DNA from: a virus
Length of the DNA: 54,200 nt
IMG/VR virus record: IMGVR_UViG_3300031857_000243
Coordinates: 1 to 54,200 of that record
Direction: 5' to 3' (one strand)
Position 1 is the stretch's first letter. Each line of letters starts with the position of its first letter. Shown here one piece after another: positions 41,939-50,807 of the stretch. Below the pieces are notes generated by a model. The model saw nothing but the letters and a program-made list of their open reading frames with translations. It was not told where the DNA came from and did no database searches. Position numbers and translations under genes: made by a program.

Positions 41939-42681
41939 TGTTTGGAGAGACAAATGCCTATTACAATGAAACTCTGAGAAAAAGCATAGTTGCTTTTGGA
42001 TCTTTATTTAATCAGATAACCATCTTGAGAAAAGACTCAGAAGATGAGATAACTTCAAAGATAAAAGTTCCAATCGTCTATGGTCCAAAAGAGAAGTTTA
42101 TCTATAGACTGACAACCGAAACTGGCGTTACTGATAAGACACACATACAGGCAACATATCCAAGATTAGGCTATGAGATAATCAACATTCTATATGATCC
42201 TACTAGAAAATTAAATAGAATGATACAGAAAAGATTATCCACTGAAAACTATACAGATACAACATATATGGAAATACCATATAATATCAATATAAATCTG
42301 TATTCATTTACAAGATCTCTGGAAGACAATCTACAAATTATAGAGCAAATTGCTCCATACTTTCAACCAGAATTCAATTTGTCGATCAACTACAACACAA
42401 TAAATCAGGCAATAGATGTTCCTATTGTCTTGAACGATATAAGCACATCTGAAGATTACGAGGGTGATTTTTCTACCAGAAGATCAGTAACCACGGTCTT
42501 TAACTTTACAATGAAAACCTATCTCTATGGTCATATTAAGAGAAATATTTCTATGATCATAGAAAATGCAAATGTAAGAATTTACAATGGTCTAACTACA
42601 GCCCCATCAGCTTTGGTTTACGATGTTGGATATACTGGAGATTCTATAACTGGAAGTGGAATATACTACTATGAGAATTAA
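41938..42681 (+). CDS. gp15: Tail terminator / sheath stabiliser gp15
   Basis: The 247-residue protein (T4 gp15 is 272 aa) has ETLRKSIVAFGSLFNQITILRKD, then IKVPIVYGPKEKFIYRLTTE, YPRLGYEIINILYDPTRKLN, MEIPYNININLYSFTRSLEDNLQIIEQIAPYFQPEFN and FTMKTYLYGHIKRN. These are all typical gp15 blocks. gp15 forms the hexameric ring that caps the tail tube and sheath and binds the neck. It starts at the gp14 stop and is followed two bases later by gp16. Confidence 0.95.
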   Translation: MFGETNAYYNETLRKSIVAFGSLFNQITILRKDSEDEITSKIKVPIVYGPKEKFIYRLTTETGVTDKTHIQATYPRLGYEIINILYDPTRKLNRMIQKRLSTENYTDTTYMEIPYNININLYSFTRSLEDNLQIIEQIAPYFQPEFNLSINYNTINQAIDVPIVLNDISTSEDYEGDFSTRRSVTTVFNFTMKTYLYGHIKRNISMIIENANVRIYNGLTTAPSALVYDVGYTGDSITGSGIYYYEN

Positions 42682-42683
42682 AA

Positions 42684-43124
42684 ATGAAAGACCCTTTTGA
42701 AAATATTGCAAATGCTTTAGAAATTACGAACAATGATGTTATTAATAAACCAGTTGAAAAAACAGCAATAACTAAAGAAATAAAAAGAAGTAGAGAAGAA
42801 GTTTTAAATAATGATTTCAACGATGCTAGAACAAATTTAAAAGAACTAATTTCAAATGGAATGGATGCTCTAGATGGAATAATGAAGGTTGCAAATGCGA
42901 GCGACTCTCCAAGAGCCTATGAAGTTGCAGCTTTACTTCTAAAGACAGTTTCCGAGATGAACAAAGATCTGATTGTTGTTCATGAGAAAACAGAAAACAT
43001 TCAAAGAGAAAAAATTACAAATATAACAAATAATTCAATTTATGTTGGATCAACGACAGATCTACAGAATTTAATTAATAAATCTAGAGCACAGAACAAG
43101 GTTATAGAAAATGACAGCGTATAA
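42684..43124 (+). CDS. gp16: Small terminase subunit gp16
   Basis: The 146-residue protein (T4 gp16 is 164 aa) lies directly upstream of gp17. It has a charged N-terminus (EKTAITKEIKRSREEVLNNDF), a central helical hairpin (NLKELISNGMDALDGIMKVANASDSPRAYEVAALLLKTVSEMNKDL) typical of the oligomerisation domain, and a polar C-terminus. It forms the ring that recognises DNA and regulates gp17. The last 14 bases overlap the gp17 start, as in T4 where genes 16 and 17 overlap. Confidence 0.9.
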   Translation: MKDPFENIANALEITNNDVINKPVEKTAITKEIKRSREEVLNNDFNDARTNLKELISNGMDALDGIMKVANASDSPRAYEVAALLLKTVSEMNKDLIVVHEKTENIQREKITNITNNSIYVGSTTDLQNLINKSRAQNKVIENDSV

Positions 43125-44823
43125 AAAAGCTCCAGGTTATTTGGGAAATGCGAATTTAAAACCCGCAGGGGTCAAAATTGAATTTACCGAAGATCAGGTG
43201 AAAGAATATATCAAGTGTGCAAATGATCCAATATACTTTGCAAAAAAGTATGTAAAGGTTGTTACCCTAGACAAAGGTGTTACCGACTTCGATCTATACG
43301 ATTATCAGCAAGAACTGGTAAAGGCTCTATGCGATCACAGATTCGTAATAGGAAAGGTTTGTCGTCAGGCTGGTAAGACCACTACGGTTGGTTGCTGCTA
43401 CCTTCTTCATAGAGTCTTATTCAATCAAAACATGAGTGTTGCTATTCTGGCAAACAAGTTAAATACTGCAAGGGATATTTTAGGCAGAATAAGAGAAGCC
43501 TATGAACATTTACCACAATGGTTGCAGCAAGGTATAATAGAATGGAATAAAGGTTCAATTCAATTAGAGAATGGCTCAAAGATATTGGCAGCTGCAACCT
43601 CATCCTCAGCGATTCGTGGTGGATCTTTTAATATAATTTTCTTGGACGAGTTTGCCTTCGTTCCAACTACTGTTGCTGAAGAATTCTTTTCGTCAGTTTA
43701 TCCAACGATCACTGCTGGTCAAAGCACTCAAATGATCATCATCTCAACCCCAAGAGGGTTGAATATGTTTTATCAGTTGTGGAAGGGTGCAAGCACTGGA
43801 CAGAATGAATATTTTCCATTTGAGGTTAGCTGGAGGCAAGTTCCCCAATATCCAGGTGGACCTCTGAGGGATGATGCTTGGAGAGAAATTCAAATAAGAA
43901 ATACATCGGAAAGACAATTCGATGCAGAATTTGAATGCTCATTCATAGGATCTGCGAATACCTTAATTGATGCAAATAAATTAAATGTATTGAGTTATGG
44001 AAAATCCAGATTTAAGAATCATGAGGGATATACCGTATATGAAGAACCTATAAAGGGTGACGAGGAAAAGAAAACAGACGATCATCTCTATTTCATGACC
44101 GTGGATGTTTCAAAAGGTCAGGGTAGTGACGATAGTGCATTTACAGTTGTCGATATATCAACTATTCCATACAAAGTGGTTGCAGTTTTTAGAAATAATA
44201 CAATATCACCATTACTTTTCCCATCATATATTAGAGCCGTGGCTAAAAAATATAATAACGCCTATGTGATGGTGGAGATTAATGATATTGGAAATCAGGT
44301 TGCAGAAATCTTACATAATGATTTACAATATGAGAATTTGATAAAATCTAGTTTTAAAGGTCACCATGGACAAATTATTGGAGAAAATGTCAACGCAAAA
44401 AGAACATACCTAGGTGTCAGAACCACACATCCAGTAAAAAAACTAGGATGTACGATATTAAAAAATTTAGTAGAGAATGATAAAATCGTCTTCCACGACC
44501 CAGATATCATAGATCAATTAACGACCTTCATTGCTGATGGTCAATCGTATAAAGCCGATGATGGACACAGAGATGACTTGGTGATGTGTTTGGTTCTTTT
44601 TGCTTGGGCAACCAGACAAGATTTTTTTGAAAACATCACAAATAAAGATATAAGAATTGAACTATATAATAATGAAATTGAAAAAATAGAATCAGAATTA
44701 ATTCCTTTTGGTTTTATAGAAGATGGTATGAGTTTTCTTGATGGCGATTGGGATGGTGAAGATAGATGGTTTGATGGTAAGAAAGGGAAAAATTCCATTT
44801 CAACGCAATTTTGGATGTTTTAG
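43111..44823 (+). CDS. gp17: Large terminase subunit gp17
   Basis: The 570-residue protein (T4 gp17 is 610 aa) packages DNA into the prohead and cuts the concatemer. The ATPase domain has the variant Walker A CRQAGKTT at 84-91, Walker B IIFLDE at 175-180 and the coupling motif STP at 212-214. The RNase H-like nuclease domain has D332 in MTVDVSKG, E389 in VMVEIND and D488/D489 in GHRDDLVM as catalytic acidic residues. FDLYDYQQELV near 60 is the adenine-binding Q motif region. It overlaps gp16 and is followed by a 47-base gap before gp18. Confidence 0.97.
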   Translation: MTAYKKAPGYLGNANLKPAGVKIEFTEDQVKEYIKCANDPIYFAKKYVKVVTLDKGVTDFDLYDYQQELVKALCDHRFVIGKVCRQAGKTTTVGCCYLLHRVLFNQNMSVAILANKLNTARDILGRIREAYEHLPQWLQQGIIEWNKGSIQLENGSKILAAATSSSAIRGGSFNIIFLDEFAFVPTTVAEEFFSSVYPTITAGQSTQMIIISTPRGLNMFYQLWKGASTGQNEYFPFEVSWRQVPQYPGGPLRDDAWREIQIRNTSERQFDAEFECSFIGSANTLIDANKLNVLSYGKSRFKNHEGYTVYEEPIKGDEEKKTDDHLYFMTVDVSKGQGSDDSAFTVVDISTIPYKVVAVFRNNTISPLLFPSYIRAVAKKYNNAYVMVEINDIGNQVAEILHNDLQYENLIKSSFKGHHGQIIGENVNAKRTYLGVRTTHPVKKLGCTILKNLVENDKIVFHDPDIIDQLTTFIADGQSYKADDGHRDDLVMCLVLFAWATRQDFFENITNKDIRIELYNNEIEKIESELIPFGFIEDGMSFLDGDWDGEDRWFDGKKGKNSISTQFWMF

Positions 44824-44870
44824 TCAAAATATTTAAAAAAATATATATTTAAAGAAAATAGGAGAAAATC

Positions 44871-46082
44871 ATGCCATATCCAGGCGTAACTGTAAGAATA
44901 TTAGACGAATCATTGGTAGTTTCAAATTCAGAGCTAGACTCACCCACAATAGGTGGGTTTTTAGGACTACCTGGAAACCACTCAATGAAATTATTTGCCT
45001 ATAATGGGCCAACTGGAACTGAAGCACAACAAGGATATTACTATGTTGAAAATCTAGCCGATTGGTTTGCTAGATTGACTTCATTTTATAATTATAACTA
45101 CCCAGGTTTTTCTGGAACCAACGGTGCTACTCTAGCCGCTAGAGATCTTTTAACCAATGGTGCTACCGCATGGACTGATGAATGGTATCATGTTCACAAC
45201 TTCCTTCAATATGGAGCACCATGTTATGTAACATGGCAAGATTCTGGTGCAACTATGGACTTCAAGTATCTTGACATTGATGTTGTATTCTCTGGTTCTA
45301 CAGGAAATGGGGGAACTCCAGCACATAATGCTTATGTTTCTTCCATGATTGACGAAAGAGCATCTACACCAAATCCAGTTTTTGGAGTTTTAGCTGTGCA
45401 TTCTGGAACAACTATAACTGGAGCCATGACTGTTACATCTTCACCAACCTCAGCACAATATGCTGCTGCTGCATTTGGTGAGAAGAAACATTTCAATGTT
45501 GCAGGAGATCCAGCAAATCTAATTATCAGTTCTCTAGCACCAGATGTTGCTGGTTGCATTGCAAGAACAGACAGAGAATCATATCCTTGGTTCTCCCCAG
45601 CTGGAGCAAGAAGAGGAAGAATTGCAAACGCTGTTTCCACAACAAGATATTTGTCAGAAGCAGATAAGAGCACCCTATATGGGGCAAGAATCAATCCAAT
45701 ATTTAATGTTCCTGGTGAAGGAATTCTACTCTGGGGAGATAAGACTCTATACACTGGAACTTCAACTCTTAGTGGAATCAATGTCGCTAGACTCTTCATA
45801 TACCTAAAGAAAACAATTGCACCAATCGCAAGAGGTGTGCTATTCGAACAAAATGATCAGATAACCAGAAATCTGTTTATCAGTGCTGCCGATTCAGTTC
45901 TAGCAGATGTCGTAGCCAAGAGAGGAATTTCTGAGTATAAGATTATTTGCGATGAAACAAATAACACCCCAGAAATAATCGAAGCCAAGACATTCGTTGC
46001 TGATATCTTAGTTAAACCAATCCCATCAATCAACTTCGTAAGACTAACCTTCACTAACAAAGATTTATCATCAACCCTATAA
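44871..46082 (+). CDS. gp18: Tail sheath protein gp18
   Basis: The 403-residue protein begins MPYPGVTVRILDESLVVSNSE, typical of sheath subunits, and ends with the conserved inner sheath domain: ISEYKIICDETNNTPEIIEAKTFVADILVKPIPSINFVRLTF. T4 gp18 has 659 residues, so this is a compact sheath lacking the outer protrusion domains. NVARLFIYLKKTIAPIARGVLFEQND is the last core helix block. A clear Shine-Dalgarno (AGGAG) precedes the start. The 47-base leader is AT-rich with TATATATT but no exact late octamer. It is followed by the tube genes, as in T4. Confidence 0.97.
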   Translation: MPYPGVTVRILDESLVVSNSELDSPTIGGFLGLPGNHSMKLFAYNGPTGTEAQQGYYYVENLADWFARLTSFYNYNYPGFSGTNGATLAARDLLTNGATAWTDEWYHVHNFLQYGAPCYVTWQDSGATMDFKYLDIDVVFSGSTGNGGTPAHNAYVSSMIDERASTPNPVFGVLAVHSGTTITGAMTVTSSPTSAQYAAAAFGEKKHFNVAGDPANLIISSLAPDVAGCIARTDRESYPWFSPAGARRGRIANAVSTTRYLSEADKSTLYGARINPIFNVPGEGILLWGDKTLYTGTSTLSGINVARLFIYLKKTIAPIARGVLFEQNDQITRNLFISAADSVLADVVAKRGISEYKIICDETNNTPEIIEAKTFVADILVKPIPSINFVRLTFTNKDLSSTL

Positions 46083-46093
46083 GGAAAAAATAA

Positions 46094-46636
46094 ATGGCAA
46101 CATTAAATGAATTTAGAACACAGTTTGTTGGCGTAAGACAAAATAGATTTAAAGTCTCATGTCAATTTCCTGGAAGCTCAGTAGCTCCAGCGACATTTGA
46201 ATTCTATTGCAAAGCCGCAACAATTCCTGGATCAGCTATTGGAGTTATTCCAGTAGGTTACAAAGGAAGGCCAGTAAAATATTCTGGTGAAAGAACATAT
46301 GCTGATTGGCTTGTTCAAATTTATGATTCACCAAGACAAGATATTCGTGGCGATATCGAAGCTTGGATCGAAAGAATGAATGGTAGAAATACTCTAGATA
46401 TTAGACCAAATATTCCAGCGAGTGGTGGTGATTACATAACTGTTGAATACATGGAGCAAGATGTAAGTGGTGATGATGTTGATGGTGGAGTAAACGATTA
46501 TCAAAGAAAAATTAAATTGGTCAATGCTTTCCCAGTAGAGTTAAGCCCAATGGAATTTAGCTATGATACTCCAGACACATTTGCAGAATTTGCTGTTACC
46601 TTCACCTATGATTATTGGGAATACCAAGGAGTTTAA
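46094..46636 (+). CDS. gp19: Tail tube protein gp19, copy 1
   Basis: The 180-residue protein (T4 gp19 is 163 aa) has the family pattern: EFRTQFVGVRQNRFKVSCQFP, FEFYCKAATIPGSAIGVIPVGYKGRPVKYSGERTY, WLVQIYDSPRQDIRGDIEAWIERMN and VELSPMEFSYDTPDTFAEFAVTFTYDYWE. It directly follows the sheath gene with an AAGGA Shine-Dalgarno, so this copy is the best candidate for the main tube subunit. Two paralogues follow immediately. Confidence 0.93.
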   Translation: MATLNEFRTQFVGVRQNRFKVSCQFPGSSVAPATFEFYCKAATIPGSAIGVIPVGYKGRPVKYSGERTYADWLVQIYDSPRQDIRGDIEAWIERMNGRNTLDIRPNIPASGGDYITVEYMEQDVSGDDVDGGVNDYQRKIKLVNAFPVELSPMEFSYDTPDTFAEFAVTFTYDYWEYQGV

Positions 46637-47220
46637 TGTCTCAGTCTATCTCTACATTTAGAGATGAGTTTGTAGGAAATAGGGCCAATCGATTCAAAGT
46701 CGTTGGCTCTTTTCCCGTTATTACTGCATATTCTGGTTACGAAAAAACAGAAATGGAATTTTATTGTAAAGCTGCTTCAATGCCAAGCTCAACAATAGGA
46801 ACTGTTTCTGTTGGGCATGGTGGTAGGGCAGTAAGATTGCCTGGAGATAGATCATATTCTCCATGGACAATACAAGTGTATGAGTCTCCATATGTTCAAT
46901 TAAGAAATTTATTTGAAGATTGGATAGAGTACATGGATACTCGAAAAACTCATGAAACTAATAATGTTGTAAACACCGATTTTTTCTGGGAATTTCATTA
47001 TCAGGATCAAAAATCTAGTGGAAATACAACACCAACCGTAGAAGTTCAAAGAGTAACAGGAAATGTTACTACTACCCCAGCTCAGTATAGAAAAAAGATA
47101 AAATTCTATGATGTTTTTCCAATAGAAATAAGTCCAATAGAATTTAGTTACGATAACCCAGATACATTTGCAGAATTTACAGTTACTTTTAATTACCTTT
47201 ACTGGGAATACTTGAGATGA
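46636..47220 (+). CDS. Tail tube paralogue, copy 2
   Basis: The start is ATG 46636, overlapping the stop of copy 1; an upstream extension to 46615 is rejected. The 194-residue protein repeats every gp19 block: FRDEFVGNRANRFKVVGSFP, MEFYCKAASMPSSTIGTVSVGHGGRAVRLPGDRSY, IQVYESPYVQLRNLFEDWIEYMD and IEISPIEFSYDNPDTFAEFTVTFNYLYWE. It has an extra insertion (about 120-155, rich in Thr/Val) between the helix and the last strands. It may be a minor tube or tube-end protein. Translational coupling to copy 1 is evident. Confidence 0.9.
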   Translation: MSQSISTFRDEFVGNRANRFKVVGSFPVITAYSGYEKTEMEFYCKAASMPSSTIGTVSVGHGGRAVRLPGDRSYSPWTIQVYESPYVQLRNLFEDWIEYMDTRKTHETNNVVNTDFFWEFHYQDQKSSGNTTPTVEVQRVTGNVTTTPAQYRKKIKFYDVFPIEISPIEFSYDNPDTFAEFTVTFNYLYWEYLR

Positions 47221-47753
47221 ATTTAGATGAATTTAGAGTTAGATTTAGACCTGTAGCTGGAAATAGATTTAGAGTTTTTGCTGAGATTCCTCTATTCAAT
47301 GGTTCTTTTTCACAGTTAAGTACAAATCCATATGAGTCAAGAAAACTTGAAGTTTATATAAAATCTATTCAAATTCCTGGATCAACAATAGGAACTGTTC
47401 CCATAAATTATAGAGGTAGGGAAATTAAATTTCCAGCAGAAAGAGTATTTCAAGAAATAAGCATGAACATCTATTGTTCATCCGAGTTAGGAATTCAATT
47501 GAGAAGTGAATTGATGTCTTGGATGGATAGAATCAACTCCCCAGACCATACAGCTATGGATTATTTTCCGACCTCTAAATGGGAAATTTATTATGATACA
47601 GAAGACGGAAATACTTTCGGTAAAAGAGTTGTTTTATCAAATTGCTATCCAATAGAAATGACACCAATAGAATTAAATAATGATATACCAGACTCAATTG
47701 CAGATTTTGTTTTAACATTAGCATATGATTATGCTGAAGAATTCGCAATCTAA
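47217..47753 (+). CDS. Tail tube paralogue, copy 3
   Basis: The 178-residue protein overlaps copy 2 by ATGA. It keeps the plan (LDEFRVRFRPVAGNRFRVFAEIP, LEVYIKSIQIPGSTIGTVPINYRGREIKFPAERVF, SMNIYCSSELGIQLRSELMSWMDRIN, IEMTPIELNNDIPDSIADFVLTLAYDYAE). It is the most diverged: the usual FYCKAA is replaced by VYIKSI and the YD-PDTFAEF motif by ND-IPDSIADF. A specialised tube section such as the tip or an adaptor is plausible. The late promoter of gp20 follows within 12 bases. Confidence 0.88.
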   Translation: MNLDEFRVRFRPVAGNRFRVFAEIPLFNGSFSQLSTNPYESRKLEVYIKSIQIPGSTIGTVPINYRGREIKFPAERVFQEISMNIYCSSELGIQLRSELMSWMDRINSPDHTAMDYFPTSKWEIYYDTEDGNTFGKRVVLSNCYPIEMTPIELNNDIPDSIADFVLTLAYDYAEEFAI

Positions 47754-47757
47754 TTTA

Positions 47758-47765
47758 TATAAATA
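47758..47765 (+). promoter_or_regulatory. T4-type late promoter TATAAATA before gp20
   Basis: An exact octamer lies in the 17-base gap after tube copy 3 and ends five bases before the gp20 ATG. The transcript is predicted to start at the AUG itself, and no Shine-Dalgarno is present. Confidence 0.8.
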
Positions 47766-47770
47766 GTAAT

Positions 47771-49366
47771 ATGAATTTATATGGATTTCTTTTCGGCAAA
47801 AAGCAGGATGATAAAAATTCTACAGATGGAAATGCTGTAGAGACACAATCATCCTTTGTACCGCCAGATACCTACGATGGAACTGTTACTGTAGAAAGTG
47901 GTGGTTTTTTTTCTACAGTATATGATTTCGGCGGCTCTATAAGAGATGAAAATACTCAACTTTCACAGTATAGATCAATGGCTCTATATCCAGAAGTTGA
48001 TATGGCTATAGAAGATATAATTAACGAATCTATAGTTTTTGACCACGATAATAATGCTATATTTTTAGATTTGAAAAATGTTGAAAGTTTATCACCACAG
48101 ATAAAAGAAAAAATACACAAAGAATTTAAAAATATTTTAAAACTATTAAAATTTAATCATCACGGCTATGACATTTTTAGAAAATGGTACATAGATGCTA
48201 GATTGTATTTTCATATTATTATTGATGATACTAGACCAGAAAAGGGAATACAAGAAATTCGCCTGATCGACCCAATGAAAATTAAAAAGATCAGAAAGGT
48301 AAATAAAGAAAATAAAGTAATTAATGGCGTTCAAACACCAATAATTAAAAGTCTTGAAGAATATTTTCTTTATACCGATCTTGATCCAGATGCAATCATA
48401 CAAACGAATAGTTCTGGTTTAAAAATTGCGGTTGATTCAATCTCCTATGTGCATTCTGGATTGATCGATTCCAATACCAAGAGAGTAATCGGATACCTAC
48501 ACAAAGCCATTCGCCCATTAAACATGCTTCGTCAGATTGAGGATGCTGTTGTCATTTATAGAATGACCAGAGCACCAGAGAGACGAATTTTTTATATTGA
48601 TATCGGCAATCTTCCAAAACAAAAAGCCGAACAATATATGAGGGAGTTGATGAATCGTTATAGGAATCGTCTTGTATATGATCAAAAAACTGGTGAAATC
48701 AAAGACGATAGAGCGCATTTGACAATGCTTGAAGACTACTGGATTCCTAGAAGAGATGGTGGAAAGGGAACAGAAATAGCTACTCTGGATGGTGGACAGA
48801 ATCTTGGACAGATGGATGATGTTGACTATTTACAAAGAAAATTATATAGAGCTTTGAATGTTCCTATTTCTAGACTTGAATCAAATAGTGGTTTCAATAT
48901 GGGAAGAACCACAGAAATCAGTAGAGATGAGGTTAAATTTTTCAAGTTTATTGAAAGATTGAGAAGCAAATTCTCTATGTTATTCTTGGATGTTTTGAAA
49001 AAACAACTATTGTTGAAGGGAATTATTACCCTAAACGATTGGGAAAAAATATACCAGGATATCAATTTCGTCTACAATAAAGATTCATATTTCAATGAAT
49101 TGAAAGAAAATGAATTGTTGAGGGAAAAGGTAGATATGTTAAATGTATTATCTTCTTATGAAGGTAAGTATTTCTCAACAAAATATATCAGAAAACATAT
49201 TCTGAAGCAATCTGATGATGTTATGGAAGAAATTGATAAGCAGATTTCTGAGGAGCAGCAGATGGCTATGGAGGCTCAGGCGCAGCAACAAGCAATTCAA
49301 GCGTCTAGTTTAACGGCTCAAGCTGATCAGGGAACAGCAGATCAAAAACAAAAGACTAACCAATGA
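47771..49366 (+). CDS. gp20: Portal protein gp20
   Basis: The 531-residue protein (T4 gp20 is 524 aa) has the portal family blocks: YRSMALYPEVDMAIEDIINESIV, FDIFRKWYIDARLYFHIIID-like, ELRLIDPMKIKKIRK-like (IQEIRLIDPMKIKKIRK), IRPLNMLRQIEDAVVIYRMTRAPERRIFYIDIGNLPK, EQYMRELMNRYRNRLVYD and LEDYWIPRRDGGKGTEIATLDGGQNLGQM. The C-terminus is Gln/Ala rich. It forms the dodecameric vertex that gates DNA and nucleates head assembly. It has its own late promoter with no leader and overlaps the next gene by ATGA. Confidence 0.97.
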   Translation: MNLYGFLFGKKQDDKNSTDGNAVETQSSFVPPDTYDGTVTVESGGFFSTVYDFGGSIRDENTQLSQYRSMALYPEVDMAIEDIINESIVFDHDNNAIFLDLKNVESLSPQIKEKIHKEFKNILKLLKFNHHGYDIFRKWYIDARLYFHIIIDDTRPEKGIQEIRLIDPMKIKKIRKVNKENKVINGVQTPIIKSLEEYFLYTDLDPDAIIQTNSSGLKIAVDSISYVHSGLIDSNTKRVIGYLHKAIRPLNMLRQIEDAVVIYRMTRAPERRIFYIDIGNLPKQKAEQYMRELMNRYRNRLVYDQKTGEIKDDRAHLTMLEDYWIPRRDGGKGTEIATLDGGQNLGQMDDVDYLQRKLYRALNVPISRLESNSGFNMGRTTEISRDEVKFFKFIERLRSKFSMLFLDVLKKQLLLKGIITLNDWEKIYQDINFVYNKDSYFNELKENELLREKVDMLNVLSSYEGKYFSTKYIRKHILKQSDDVMEEIDKQISEEQQMAMEAQAQQQAIQASSLTAQADQGTADQKQKTNQ

Positions 49367-49629
49367 AAATATACTTTCATGAAAGAGAAAAAATAGTATC
49401 TTTATTAAAAAATCCAAAAAGAGAAAAAAGAGGTATAAATTTATTTTTGAGAAATAGTGAATCTGTAAACATAACCCCAGAACAAATTAATATACTTTCT
49501 ACTGTTTTTGGGCCAAATTATAAGAATATTAAACCTATTTTATCAAATAAAAATACCCTATTTTCATTTTTTAAAGAATATCTTGAAAAACTTAAAAAAA
49601 TAAATAATAAAAGAATTAGGAGAAAATAA
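49363..49629 (+). CDS. Small basic protein in prohead operon, 88 aa
   Basis: The protein starts in an ATGA overlap with gp20 and stops at the first base of the next start (TAATG). Its position corresponds to T4 gene 67, a small prohead core protein, but the sequence is basic (KNPKREKRGINLFLRN at the start, KKINNKRIRRK at the end) whereas T4 gp67 is acidic. The middle holds NITPEQINILSTVFGPNYKNIKPIL, which looks like a small helical domain. I do not recognise it. A late prohead-associated role is inferred from position only. Confidence 0.5.
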   Translation: MKIYFHEREKIVSLLKNPKREKRGINLFLRNSESVNITPEQINILSTVFGPNYKNIKPILSNKNTLFSFFKEYLEKLKKINNKRIRRK

Positions 49630-50159
49630 TGAGCGAATTTTCAGAAATTATACCACTTATTTTAGAGAAAAAATACAGCCAAGCAAATGAACTTCTTGAG
49701 AAGAGAATGTATAAGAAGCTTGGAAAAAAGTTAGAAGAATCGTTACTTGAATATGCACCAACCGTTTTTATGAATCCAAACGACAGAGATGCCTATTTAG
49801 AGGAAATGAAAAAATCAAAAGAAAAGAAATCAAAGCCAGATGAAGACGGCGATGGCGTTCCCGATTACGCCGATGAAAAGGCTGGCGAAGATGATAACCC
49901 AGAAGACTCAACCGAGGCTGGAGAAAATAAAAAGGGTATGAAGGTAGCAAAAGAAGACTATGAAGTCTTCCTTGATGAACTCACCCAAATAGTCGAAGAT
50001 ATTGAAAATGAGTTGGGTGAAGAACTTTCAGAGGAAGAAATTGCCGAGATAGCCAGTGAACTTCTATCCGAAGAAGCAGATGAAGATGACGATTTTGATA
50101 ATTACGATGATGATGAGGATTCTGAAGAAGAAGAAATTTGCGAAAACTGCGGAGAATAA
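49629..50159 (+). CDS. Acidic prohead core protein (gp67/gp68-like)
   Basis: The 176-residue protein begins SEFSEIIPLILEKKYSQANELLEKRMYKKLGKKLEE, similar to the start of gp68-type prohead core proteins. The second half is strongly acidic and helical (VEDIENELGEELSEEEIAEIASELLSEEADEDDD), like gp67/core proteins that are degraded by gp21. At 71-82 it has DEDGDGVPDYAD, a D-x-D-x-D-G calcium-loop pattern. The C-terminus ends EICENCGE with a CxxC. Located between gp20 and gp21, where T4 encodes gp67 and gp68, it may fuse both functions. Confidence 0.65.
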   Translation: MSEFSEIIPLILEKKYSQANELLEKRMYKKLGKKLEESLLEYAPTVFMNPNDRDAYLEEMKKSKEKKSKPDEDGDGVPDYADEKAGEDDNPEDSTEAGENKKGMKVAKEDYEVFLDELTQIVEDIENELGEELSEEEIAEIASELLSEEADEDDDFDNYDDDEDSEEEEICENCGE

Positions 50160-50162
50160 TAG

Positions 50163-50807
50163 ATGAAACTAATCACCGAAACAATTGAAAATGTTAAGGC
50201 ATTAGTTGAATCTTCTGAAACTGGTCAGAAAAACTATTTCATTGAAGGAATAATGATGCAGGCTGAAACCGTAAATAGAAACGGTAGACGCTATTCTGTC
50301 AATATTCTAGAAAATGAGTGTAAAAGATACCTCAAAGAATATGTAAATAAGAAAAGAGCTTTAGGTGAACTAAATCATCCATCTGGTCCAACAGTTAATC
50401 TTGATCGTGTGTCCCACATGATAGTAGAACTTAATCAGGATGGAAATAACTTTTACGGTAAAGCTAAAGTTTTAGATACTCCAATGGGAAAGATTGTTAA
50501 ATCTTTAATAGATGAAGGTGCTTTGCTTGGAGTTTCTTCAAGGGGTATGGGAAGCCTTAAAAAAGTAAATGAAATCAATGAGGTTCAATCAGATTTTACT
50601 CTTTCCGCAATAGACATCGTTTCAGATCCATCAGCCCCACAAGCTTTCGTAAACGGAATATTGGAAGGCAAGGAATGGGTCTGGGATAATGGTCTTTTAA
50701 AAGAACAAGAAATAGAAAAATTTCACAAAGAAATTAAAAAGATTTCAGCTAAAGATTACGAAAATAAAGCTCTTGAAATATTCGAAAGATTCATGAGAGG
50801 AATTTAA
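50163..50807 (+). CDS. gp21: Prohead protease gp21
   Basis: The 214-residue protein (T4 gp21 is 212 aa) carries the T4-type prohead protease blocks: YFIEGIMMQAETVNRNGRRYS, KKRALGELNHPSGPTVNLDRVSHMIVEL, YGKAKVLDTPMGKIVKSLIDEGALLGVSSRGMGSL and FTLSAIDIVSDPSAPQAFV. His72 (in ELNHP) or His85 and Ser125/Ser126 (in GVSSRG) are candidate catalytic residues, with the Asp of DIVSDPSAP nearby. It cleaves scaffold, core proteins and gp23 during head maturation, then itself. It follows the core gene by three bases and overlaps the next gene by TAATG. Confidence 0.95.
   Translation: MKLITETIENVKALVESSETGQKNYFIEGIMMQAETVNRNGRRYSVNILENECKRYLKEYVNKKRALGELNHPSGPTVNLDRVSHMIVELNQDGNNFYGKAKVLDTPMGKIVKSLIDEGALLGVSSRGMGSLKKVNEINEVQSDFTLSAIDIVSDPSAPQAFVNGILEGKEWVWDNGLLKEQEIEKFHKEIKKISAKDYENKALEIFERFMRGI

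Noticed and set aside
45332-45799. 155-aa minus-strand frame opposite gp18
   Set aside because: It is an antisense shadow of the sheath gene with no start context or recognisable motifs.
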